From NCBI GenBank assembly GCA_003161495.1, contig PMOP01000289.1:1-12789 (forward strand): DNA of 12,789 nt, given 5' to 3'. The DNA comes from Acidobacteriota bacterium. GTDB lineage: Bacteria > Acidobacteriota > Terriglobia > Acidiferrales > UBA7541. This document shows positions 6,342-12,090 of the stretch, piece after piece; the stretch's first letter is position 1, and each line of letters starts with the position of its first letter. The translations under genes were made by a program, and so were the position numbers. The notes under the pieces were generated by a model. That model worked only from the letters and a program-made list of their open reading frames with translations. It was not told the origin of the DNA and did not search any database.

Positions 6342-7079
6342 ATGACATGCCGTGGCCTGTCGAAGCGCCGAGGCGGGAAAATATTGAAGCCGTTTAAAAA
6401 TACGGTTCTTTCATCCATACCCAAGGCCGAGTACCTGCTCATCCAGCCAAATTTGGAACCCTTTCGATTCGATCAACACTGCGTGCTTCACGAACCAATG
6501 CAGGAACTGGAGTTTGCGTATTTCCCTAATAGCGGCCTGATTTCGCTTCTGGTTGCCACCGAGGACGGAAGGACCGTGGAAGCAGGCATGGTAGGGAAGA
6601 ATGGGGTGATTGGGGTGCCGCTGGCCGTGGGGCTTAAAATATCTCCTTTGCGCTACGTGGTGCAGATCGCGGGAGATGGCTTTCGATTTAAAATGGAGCG
6701 GTTTCCAAACCGTCTGAAATTAACCCCTCATTTCCAAATGGCGTTGAGCCGCTTCGCCGTAGTGTTGGGAATGGAGGTCGCGCAAACAGCGGCTTGTAAC
6801 CGGCTGCACGAACTCGGGCAGCGGCTGGCTCGCTGGCTGCTCATGGCCTCCAACCGCGTGGATTCCAGTTCGTTGCCGCTCACCCATGATTTTCTTGCGG
6901 CCACGCTGGGAACGGACCGGCCCAGCGTCAGTCTCGCGGCCAAGGTTCTGGAGAAAAATAAGATCATTCGATACAAACGCGGGGAAATAAAAATTCTGAG
7001 CGTCCGGAGACTGGAAAGCTTTTCCTGCGAGTGCTACCGCGAGATTCAGCAGTTCAACAGCATGCTCGGGCAGAAATGA
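6342..7079 (+). CDS. Crp/Fnr-like transcriptional regulator (paralogue 2)
   Basis: A 245-residue regulator with the same layout as the gene before it: beta-roll sensor (LHEPMQELEFAYFPNSGLISLLV...EAGMVG), dimer helix (VAQTAACNRLHELGQRLARWLLM, about 147-169) and winged HTH (LPLTHDFLAATLGTDRPSVS, about 178-197). No canonical cAMP-binding residues are visible. C152 in AACNRLH and the C229-E-C231 pair are conserved with paralogue 1. The ATG at 6342 has no strong ribosome site; a TTG near 6384 preceded by GAGGCGGG is an alternative start that would remove 14 residues. It is 82 bases after paralogue 1 on the same strand. The perfect palindrome just upstream hints at separate control. Confidence 0.87.
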   Translation: MTCRGLSKRRGGKILKPFKNTVLSSIPKAEYLLIQPNLEPFRFDQHCVLHEPMQELEFAYFPNSGLISLLVATEDGRTVEAGMVGKNGVIGVPLAVGLKISPLRYVVQIAGDGFRFKMERFPNRLKLTPHFQMALSRFAVVLGMEVAQTAACNRLHELGQRLARWLLMASNRVDSSSLPLTHDFLAATLGTDRPSVSLAAKVLEKNKIIRYKRGEIKILSVRRLESFSCECYREIQQFNSMLGQK

Positions 7080-7112
7080 TGGTGGCTGTGGCTGCGCTTT
7101 TCGGAATGCAAC

Positions 7113-7442
7113 TCAATAATCTTCGACGGGCTTGCGGCTGAACGGGGATTTCGGCGTTCGAGGAGCGCGGGCAGTGCGGTAATCCGCCAGCTCCGCGTTG
7201 GTGATGGCGTAATGCGTGTCCGGCGGATGGTTCGCGTACGTGGCCAGTTCGCGATGAAGCTTGCGCGAGCAAACGTCCGGAGCATCTTGAATGCGCAACA
7301 GGTGCTCATTGAAAGCTTCAGTTGGAATGGTCAACGTGAATTCGCGGGGATCACTGGAAACTTCACGCACCGTGAAGGTGTACTCGCGGACCAGAGGTTT
7401 CACTTCATAACCAAGAAATTGTACGATAATTTCGTGGCTCAC
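7113..7442 (-). CDS. Conserved small hypothetical protein, translationally coupled
   Basis: A 109-residue soluble protein beginning at a GTG that overlaps the stop of the upstream gene (GTGA), a sign of translational coupling. I do not recognise a named domain. The N-terminal half (IIVQFLGYEVKPLVREYTFTVREV...REFTLTIPTEAFNEHLLRIQDAPDVCSRKLHREL) looks beta-rich then helical, and the tail is basic and Pro-rich (RTARAPRTPKSPFSRKP). There is no signal peptide and one cysteine. It converges on the second Crp-like gene with a 33-base gap. The function is unknown; coupling to the Tudor-like protein suggests a shared complex or stoichiometry. Confidence 0.75.
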   Translation of the reverse strand: MSHEIIVQFLGYEVKPLVREYTFTVREVSSDPREFTLTIPTEAFNEHLLRIQDAPDVCSRKLHRELATYANHPPDTHYAITNAELADYRTARAPRTPKSPFSRKPVEDY

Positions 7443-7681
7443 TTGGCGCCTGCGGCCATCGCGGGAACAGCCACGGTTGCGACTAATTTCTTGATCTTCT
7501 TGGCTCGACGCCGTTTTGGTGGCGTCCCTTCCGCGACGTCCACAACCATGATGCTGGTGACGAATTTTTTCATGCCGTGAAGATCGAAATCAATGGAAGT
7601 GCGGTCGGAATTCGATTCGGTGACGACACCAAGACCGTACTGGAAGTGCTTGATGTACGCGCCTTCTTCGAGAGCTTTCAA
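7439..7681 (-). CDS. Small Tudor/SH3-like protein with basic tail
   Basis: An 80-residue protein starting at TTG 7681, chosen because GAGGAGG lies four bases before it and no in-frame ATG exists upstream. The N-terminal part (EEGAYIKHFQYGLGVVTES...IDFDLHGMKKFV) resembles the 'G..V.H..FG.GVV' SH3/Tudor-like module seen in CarD-type and UvrD/PcrA C-terminal domains, which bind RNA polymerase or nucleic acid. Residues 55-65 are very basic (KRRRAKKIKK), consistent with nucleic-acid contact. The stop overlaps the start of the next small gene by four bases. The module assignment is by eye and moderate; cellular role unknown. Confidence 0.72.
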   Translation of the reverse strand: MKALEEGAYIKHFQYGLGVVTESNSDRTSIDFDLHGMKKFVTSIMVVDVAEGTPPKRRRAKKIKKLVATVAVPAMAAGAK

Positions 7682-7749
7682 GGTGCCTCCTCGCGTGGAA
7701 CTGACTTGGCCGGCGCAGGCGCTGGAAACGAACCCGTTCGCTCAGGCCC

Positions 7750-7782
7750 AAAAAAATAGCCTGCAAGTGTGGACTTGCAGGC
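7750..7782 (-). terminator. Strong intrinsic terminator (leftward)
   Basis: A perfect 10-bp stem, GCCTGCAAGT / ACTTGCAGGC (7759-7768 with 7773-7782) and a 4-base loop, followed on the minus strand by TATTTTTTT. It would end leftward transcripts from the zinc-ribbon gene at 7990-8217 and separate them from the Tudor-like pair that starts at 7681. Confidence 0.85.
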
Positions 7783-7989
7783 CTCCAAGAATTCTAAAGG
7801 TTTACAAGAACAACAATCTCTCTACTATTCTAACATGCGGGTTCCCCACATCCTAACGATATCCCAAAGTGGCGCAGGATTCAGCCTGTGGGGTTTTCGG
7901 GCTTGCAAGGACTAAAACCCACAGGCTGAACCCTGCGCCACAAAAACCCACTATAAAATTTGAATTTGGAGCTGACCGGGAGAATTTCG
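7783..7989. other. Non-coding gap between terminator and zinc-ribbon gene
   Basis: Together with 7682-7782 this makes a gene-free stretch of about 308 bases. It holds the terminator, an AT-rich segment at about 7785-7850 with no recognisable gene, and the REP-like hairpin at 7869-7941. The short readings across it on either strand have no ribosome site or family features. Confidence 0.6.
7869..7941. repeat. REP-like long inverted repeat (element A)
   Basis: The left arm 7869-7897 (begins GTGGCGCAGGATTCAGCC) pairs with the right arm 7914-7941 over 28 bp with one mismatch and one extra G. The 16-base loop contains the palindrome CTTGCAAG. Each arm also has an internal CAGG...CCTG symmetry. It ends in A-rich sequence, not a T-run suited to termination in either gene direction. 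It resembles short palindromic intergenic repeats scattered in Acidobacteriota genomes, and shares a scaffold with the hairpin at 11944-12018. Confidence 0.85.
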
Positions 7990-8217
7990 TCAACTGGCGG
8001 GAGAAAAAATCCAATCAAAGGGCAGAATCCGCAAGAGCCTGGTCTTCGATACTTTTCCGTGCCAACCGCATCGCGGGCTATCGCAGATAATTTCCTCTTC
8101 GCCGAAGATCTTCATCGCCTCATTTTCAGAGAGCGCCGGCTTGGAGCACTTCCGCTGTAAATTGATATTGTGTCCACCCTTCGGGCAGGCAAAAACAATT
8201 CTGTAGGCTTTGCTCAT
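7990..8217 (-). CDS. Small zinc-ribbon-like protein with an incomplete knuckle
   Basis: A 75-residue protein, MSKAYRIVFACPKGGHNINL then RKCSKPALSENEAMKIFGEEEIICDSPRCGWHGK and a hydrophobic-aromatic end (LLRILPFDWIF). Cysteines at 11, 24, 45 and 50, with His at 16 and 53, form a putative metal site. The first knuckle reads CPKGGH where a ribbon would normally read CPxCG, so one ligand may be lost or replaced by C24. The ATG has no clear ribosome site, but a promoter candidate ends only 5 bases upstream, so the transcript may be leaderless. I recognise it as a recurrent acidobacterial hypothetical protein; function unknown. Confidence 0.75.
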   Translation of the reverse strand: MSKAYRIVFACPKGGHNINLQRKCSKPALSENEAMKIFGEEEIICDSPRCGWHGKVSKTRLLRILPFDWIFSPAS

Positions 8218-8222
8218 GTCTT

Positions 8223-8251
8223 ATGATAGCACTTTTCACGCTTCGTGACCA
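8223..8251 (-). promoter_or_regulatory. Candidate promoter for a leaderless zinc-ribbon transcript
   Basis: On the minus strand TGGTCA (8251-8246), 17 bases, TATCAT (8228-8223; 5 of 6 to consensus). Only AAGAC separates the -10 box from the ATG at 8217, which places the expected transcription start at or next to the start codon. Confidence 0.4.
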
Positions 8252-8363
8252 GTGCGAAAAAAACCAACCAAATGTCCAAAAGGAGACATTCCATCCATTT
8301 TGTGGCCTTCAAATCCTGTCGATTCTGGCATTTCCGCCAGCTTGCTGCTTTGTTCAGCTCGAC

Positions 8364-9428
8364 TTATCGCTTCGCCGCATACTCCTTCTGGTATCCGTTC
8401 CGGCTGTTTTTCACGGTAAAACTGCCATCGGGGCGCGCTGTTAACTGGATGTAGTTCACGGCGCCCTCATCAGGCAGGCCCGTCGCGGCTGTGCCACCGG
8501 TGCCCATGTTGGCGATGAATTTTTCCGGCATGTTGTGATCTTCGGCATCCACCGCGTAATGCAATTGCCAGAGATCTTCGAGTCCGGGAGATGTCTTCAG
8601 CGTTACGAAGGTGGCCACAGCGCCGCCCTTTTTCGCTCCATTGTCCATGATCGCCACGCGCGGATGCTCGGCGTGCACCAGCATGGGCAGGCTGGAGATA
8701 TCTTGTCCATGGTGCGAAACAACGTAGACGTCCAGCGCGCCGATGAGGTTGTTCGGGCAGGCCAGATCGTGTTCCTTGTTCCAGGTCAGATCGCCGAAAT
8801 CCCCCAAACGGAATTTGCCGAGCGAGATCACCATCCCCACCGATTGCTTATTCTCACCGCCGACCAGCGGATCCAAGGTTTCGTCTTTCGGCACGAAATC
8901 AGCGCACAGGGGATTGGCCTCGCCCGCGCCCGGCAATGGCTTGGCAATGGTTTCAGCGGCTGCGGAGATCACTTGGACATCGATTCCCGGGACTGGAATT
9001 TTGTCGCCGGGCTTGGCCAGGATGTGCTGGCCCTTTCCGCGAACCGTGAGATACGCGGCGTAATTTTGCGGGACGTTTCGAGCCTCTTCCGCACTCGGTC
9101 CATGATCGACAAAATTTTTAATGGGGATGAGTCCGGCGAGATCGACCACGCCGCCGGCATGGTCGGCGTGATAGTGAGTCAGAACCAGGTAATCGATTTG
9201 GCTCACGCCGGCAAGTTTCGCGACGCTGGCAATGCGGCCGGCGTCGCGCGCTCCGGCCCAGCCTGTGTCGACCAGCAGGGATTGGCCGCTTGGCGATACG
9301 AACAGCGTCGATTGCCCGCCTTCCACGTCGATGAAATAAACTTCCAGCGCTTTCTTTTGCTGCGCCCATAGTGCCGGCGATGCCAGCGCGATCGCCACTG
9401 CAATCGCAAGGAATAGTCTGTTGCGCAT
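8364..9428 (-). CDS. Secreted metallo-beta-lactamase-fold hydrolase, ComEC/Rec2-like
   Basis: A 354-residue exported hydrolase with a strong GAGGAGG before the ATG and a signal peptide ending at LWAQ (about residue 22). The metallo-beta-lactamase core begins with LEVYFIDVEGGQSTLFVSPSGQSLLVDTGW, the form typical of ComEC-like members. It carries the metal motif THYHADH (H85, H87, D89, H90), a later acidic ligand region GDFGDLTW (D213) and SHHG (H239/H240), so both metal sites look intact. ComEC-like free-standing domains act on phosphodiesters such as nucleic acids, but secreted relatives of unknown substrate are common, so I call only a hydrolase. It stands alone on its strand, divergent from the MFS transporter across about 340 bases. 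Confidence 0.9.
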   Translation of the reverse strand: MRNRLFLAIAVAIALASPALWAQQKKALEVYFIDVEGGQSTLFVSPSGQSLLVDTGWAGARDAGRIASVAKLAGVSQIDYLVLTHYHADHAGGVVDLAGLIPIKNFVDHGPSAEEARNVPQNYAAYLTVRGKGQHILAKPGDKIPVPGIDVQVISAAAETIAKPLPGAGEANPLCADFVPKDETLDPLVGGENKQSVGMVISLGKFRLGDFGDLTWNKEHDLACPNNLIGALDVYVVSHHGQDISSLPMLVHAEHPRVAIMDNGAKKGGAVATFVTLKTSPGLEDLWQLHYAVDAEDHNMPEKFIANMGTGGTAATGLPDEGAVNYIQLTARPDGSFTVKNSRNGYQKEYAAKR

Positions 9429-9768
9429 GGTTCCTCCTCTTTAATGATTCCCCAACCCAGCCGGTGAATTACTTTCGTGTGGCCCAGGATCGCGGCGTAA
9501 AAAGCGCCTGGAAAGCATACACAATTCAATTTCAGATGATTCCGAGTCTTACGGATAGGATTGTGACAAACCGGCCATTCATTTGCAAACAAGAGCACGG
9601 AATCCCAAAAAGCTCGTTCTATTGCGAACTTTCAAATCGAAATATTTTGCCGCAGGGACGGCGAGGTTAAATGTTCGGAATATCGCTTGTCAGCAGCCGG
9701 TTCTTGCGATTACGCTTTTGTCCCATGCCGCGCAACTTTGTCCCGTACCGCATCTCGGGTTGCCTTTC
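9429..9768. other. Divergent intergenic region (hydrolase / transporter)
   Basis: About 340 bases between two divergent starts. It should hold both promoters, but I found no hexamer pair I trust. It contains the 33-codon ORF at 9671-9772 described separately. An in-frame extension of the transporter to a TTG at 9583 is open but has no ribosome site and non-transporter-like residues, so it is treated as non-coding. Confidence 0.55.
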
Positions 9769-9772
9769 ATGA
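9671..9772 (+). CDS. Candidate 33-residue leader ORF overlapping the MFS start
   Basis: ATG at 9671 with GAGG five bases upstream, 33 sense codons (MFGISLVSSRFLRLRFCPMP...), and a TGA at 9770-9772. That TGA overlaps the transporter ATG at 9769 as ATGA. The transporter start has only a poor ribosome site, so this ORF may couple its translation. The peptide is basic with no recognisable domain. It may be a chance reading; the ribosome site and the exact overlap are the support. Confidence 0.4.
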   Translation: MFGISLVSSRFLRLRFCPMPRNFVPYRISGCLS

Positions 9773-11118
9773 TCGACGTTCGCGAGGAAATCGCCAGCGC
9801 TCCGATCGGGCGGTATCACCGTTTTCTCGCCCTGCTCATCGGCATGGTGGTTTTTTTTGACGGCTACGATACGTTCAATCCCGCCTACGTCATTCATTAC
9901 GTGGCGAAACCTTGGCATCTGGCGCCCAGCCAGGCCGGGCTGCTCGTCTCCAGCGGCCTGATCGGATTCATGATCGGCTCGCTTCTCCAGGGAAAATTCT
10001 CGGATCGATACGGCCGGCGCGCGACGCTCCTCGGGGCATTGTGGATCGTGACGATTTTCAGTTTTGCTACAGCAACCCTGGGGAAGTCGTTTTTCACTTT
10101 CTGCGGCTTGCGATTGCTCACCGGGCTCGGCATGGGCGCGCTCTTGCCGCTCGGCGTAACCTACGTCAACGAATATGCGCCGCGCCGCCTGGCCAACACT
10201 TTTTCCATGTGGGGTTGGGCGCTGGGCTGGGCCACCGGCGGCATCGTCGCCGCGGCTATCGGAATTTATCTTACTCCCATGTTCGGCTGGCAGGCGTTGT
10301 ACTACGCCGCGTCGCTATCGATTGTTCTGGTCCTCGTTTGCCACGCGGCACTTCCGGAATCCCTGCAATTTTCCGCGATGCGCGGCAATTGGCAGGGCAT
10401 CACACAGGTTTTATGCCGAATAAATCCTTCGAAAGCAGCGCGCTATACCGCAGCCGGCCAGAAGTTTATGTTTCCCGAGCCGAACGATCGTCCGGCATCG
10501 GTGTCGTTGCTATTGTCACCGCGATATCGGAAAACGACTCTGTCCGTTTGGGTGGCGGCATTTTTTATTCTGTTCGGGATTTGGGGACTCTCCGGCTGGG
10601 TCCCCACGGCCATGATGCAGCGCGGAGAAGGATTCGCGACGAGCTTTAGTTTCGGCGCGCTGATTCAGGCCATGGCCTTCGTCGGTTCGCTCCTGTGCGG
10701 CTACATCGCGGACCGAGGCGGCAAAGATCGGGAAGCGATGGCGGTGTGGTGGCTGGGCGGCGCGATTTCAGTGGGCATACTTGCGCTGGTCAATATTCAT
10801 GCCCTGAATATTATCTGCGTCGGCGCGGCCGGCTTTTGCATTCTCGGCGGGCAAAACGTCCTGAATAATTTCACCGCGGCATCTTATGATACCGAAGTGC
10901 GCGGCACAGCAGTCGGCATGATGCTTGGAGTTGGCCGCGCCGGAGGAATTCTCGGCCCTTTTATCACCGGCCTGCTCCAGCAACATACTCCCGGCACAGC
11001 CGGCCTGTTTGTGGCCATCGGCGCGGCGTCGCTCATCGGCGGCGTCGCAATCGTCTTTGCGACTCCTCGCCGTTCGCACGAACTCGTGCCGACCGCGGAC
11101 GCGCGTCACGTATCTTAA
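9769..11118 (+). CDS. MFS permease, aromatic acid:H+ symporter-like
   Basis: A 449-residue, 12-helix inner-membrane transporter. DGYD in helix 1 (residues 31-34) and the loop 2-3 motif GKFSDRYGRR (75-84), followed by RLLTGLGMGALLP (115-127), match the aromatic acid:H+ symporter (AAHS; PcaK/BenK) group, which imports benzoate-like acids with protons. A second half begins around residue 250 after the cytoplasmic loop, with RGTAVGMMLGVGRAGGILGP near helix 11. I start at ATG 9769 because MIDVREEIASAPIGRYH is the expected cytosolic N-terminus; the ribosome site is weak. The SDR gene follows after 67 bases and an aryl-acid ligase gene after that, which fits import of an aromatic acid. Other organic acids remain possible. 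Confidence 0.88.
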   Translation: MIDVREEIASAPIGRYHRFLALLIGMVVFFDGYDTFNPAYVIHYVAKPWHLAPSQAGLLVSSGLIGFMIGSLLQGKFSDRYGRRATLLGALWIVTIFSFATATLGKSFFTFCGLRLLTGLGMGALLPLGVTYVNEYAPRRLANTFSMWGWALGWATGGIVAAAIGIYLTPMFGWQALYYAASLSIVLVLVCHAALPESLQFSAMRGNWQGITQVLCRINPSKAARYTAAGQKFMFPEPNDRPASVSLLLSPRYRKTTLSVWVAAFFILFGIWGLSGWVPTAMMQRGEGFATSFSFGALIQAMAFVGSLLCGYIADRGGKDREAMAVWWLGGAISVGILALVNIHALNIICVGAAGFCILGGQNVLNNFTAASYDTEVRGTAVGMMLGVGRAGGILGPFITGLLQQHTPGTAGLFVAIGAASLIGGVAIVFATPRRSHELVPTADARHVS

Positions 11119-11185
11119 AAACACCGCTCGAAGGGGCGACACACAGGCTTCATCCAACTTAAGATAAGCCAAGGGAGACGATTTC

Positions 11186-11947
11186 ATGACGCAGGAGAAA
11201 CGAGTCGCGTTGATCACCGGCGCAGCCACCGGCATTGGCCGTGCGGCCGCGATCGCTTTAGCAGAGGCCGGCTACGACGTGGTGATCAACTACAGCCGCA
11301 GCGAGCAAGCGGCGCGCGAAACGTCGGCGCTTGCAAAAGCCAAAGGCGCAAAAACTTTGCTGTTCCAGTGCGACGTCAGCGACGATCCGGCCGTGCGTAA
11401 AATGCTGGCAGCCGTCGAGAAGGAATTCGGACGCCTCGATGCCCTCGTGAATAACGCAGGCACAACCTCCAACGTCAAAGCGAGCGATTTTGAGAGCATG
11501 ACCGCAGAAGAATGGGACCACGTCTTCGCCGTAAACGTGCGAGGAATGTTTCAAGTGACACGCGCCTCCGCGCCCCTCCTGAAAATTGCGCGCGGCAGCG
11601 TTGTCAACACCGCCAGCATTGTCGGCCTGCGTCCGGGACCGCAGCCGCTGCCCTATGCGGCGAGCAAGGCCGCGGTCGTAAGCCTCACCAAACTGCTTGC
11701 GCTTAATCTCGCTCCGGAGGTTCGCGTAAACGCTGTCGCTCCCGGTTGGATGGAGGGCGACTGGATGAAACGCATGCTGGCGGACAGGTATGATGACCTG
11801 ATGGCGCGTCGCGCGAAAAGCACGCCGCTGCGCCGCTGCGCGACTTCCGAGGACGTCGCCGAGGTGATCGTCAACCTGATCACGAGCAATCGCTTCGTCA
11901 ACGGTGAAATCATCGTGATCGACGGAGGCTTTTCCGCAACAACGTAG
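11186..11947 (+). CDS. Short-chain dehydrogenase/reductase, FabG-like
   Basis: A 253-residue classical SDR that transfers hydride between NAD(P)H and an alcohol/ketone. Seen: the nucleotide motif TGAATGIG (11-18), NNAG (89-92), catalytic N117, S144, Y157 and K161 (PYAASK), and the typical PGW and IDGGF ends. N35-Y-S-R38 after strand 2 favours NADP(H). AGGGAG lies 8 bases before the ATG. The sequence is closer to FabG-type ketoreductases than to EntA, so a role in making 2,3-dihydroxybenzoate is not supported by its own sequence. The partner ligase and transporter suggest an aromatic or acyl-CoA substrate. The TAG stop lies inside the left arm of a repeat, so the original C-terminus may have been changed by the repeat. 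Confidence 0.93.
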   Translation: MTQEKRVALITGAATGIGRAAAIALAEAGYDVVINYSRSEQAARETSALAKAKGAKTLLFQCDVSDDPAVRKMLAAVEKEFGRLDALVNNAGTTSNVKASDFESMTAEEWDHVFAVNVRGMFQVTRASAPLLKIARGSVVNTASIVGLRPGPQPLPYAASKAAVVSLTKLLALNLAPEVRVNAVAPGWMEGDWMKRMLADRYDDLMARRAKSTPLRRCATSEDVAEVIVNLITSNRFVNGEIIVIDGGFSATT

Positions 11948-12018
11948 CGCCGGCGTCTCGCCGGCATTTTTTCAGATTTTCGCATGCAGAAAAGGAGCCG
12001 GCGAGACGCCGGCGCTAC
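11944..12018. repeat. REP-like perfect hairpin repeat (element B) at the SDR stop
   Basis: Perfect 22-bp arms, 11944-11965 (begins GTAGCGCCGGCGTCTCGCC) and 11997-12018. Each arm has an internal GCCGGC-N5-GCCGGC symmetry. The 31-base spacer contains TTTTC...GAAAA around GCATGC. The TAG stop of the SDR gene is bases 2-4 of the left arm. On the plus strand a run of A and not T follows, so it is a strong stem but not a standard terminator. It could still weaken read-through to the ligase gene or stabilise the upstream mRNA. Confidence 0.9.
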
Positions 12019-12090
12019 AAAACCGCTGCAATCGTTTACCATGCATTGTTGTACGTTGCGCTAAGAAAAAGGGCCAAGGGAGGGTAACTC

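Noticed and set aside
8535..9371. Long plus-strand reading over the metallo-beta-lactamase-fold gene
   Set aside because: It mirrors a gene with an intact metal motif, a signal peptide and a strong ribosome site.
9583..9768. N-terminal extension of the transporter to a TTG at 9583
   Set aside because: No ribosome site, residues unlike any permease N-terminus, and MIDVREEIASAP at 9769 is the expected start.
9912..10649. Alternative-frame reading inside the MFS gene
   Set aside because: Composition is that of a shifted frame; the transporter frame carries all family motifs.
11186..11947. EntA (2,3-dihydro-2,3-dihydroxybenzoate dehydrogenase) as the SDR identity, given the EntE-like neighbour
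   Set aside because: Its N-terminus and NADP-type NYSR segment are FabG-like; only the neighbourhood suggests EntA.
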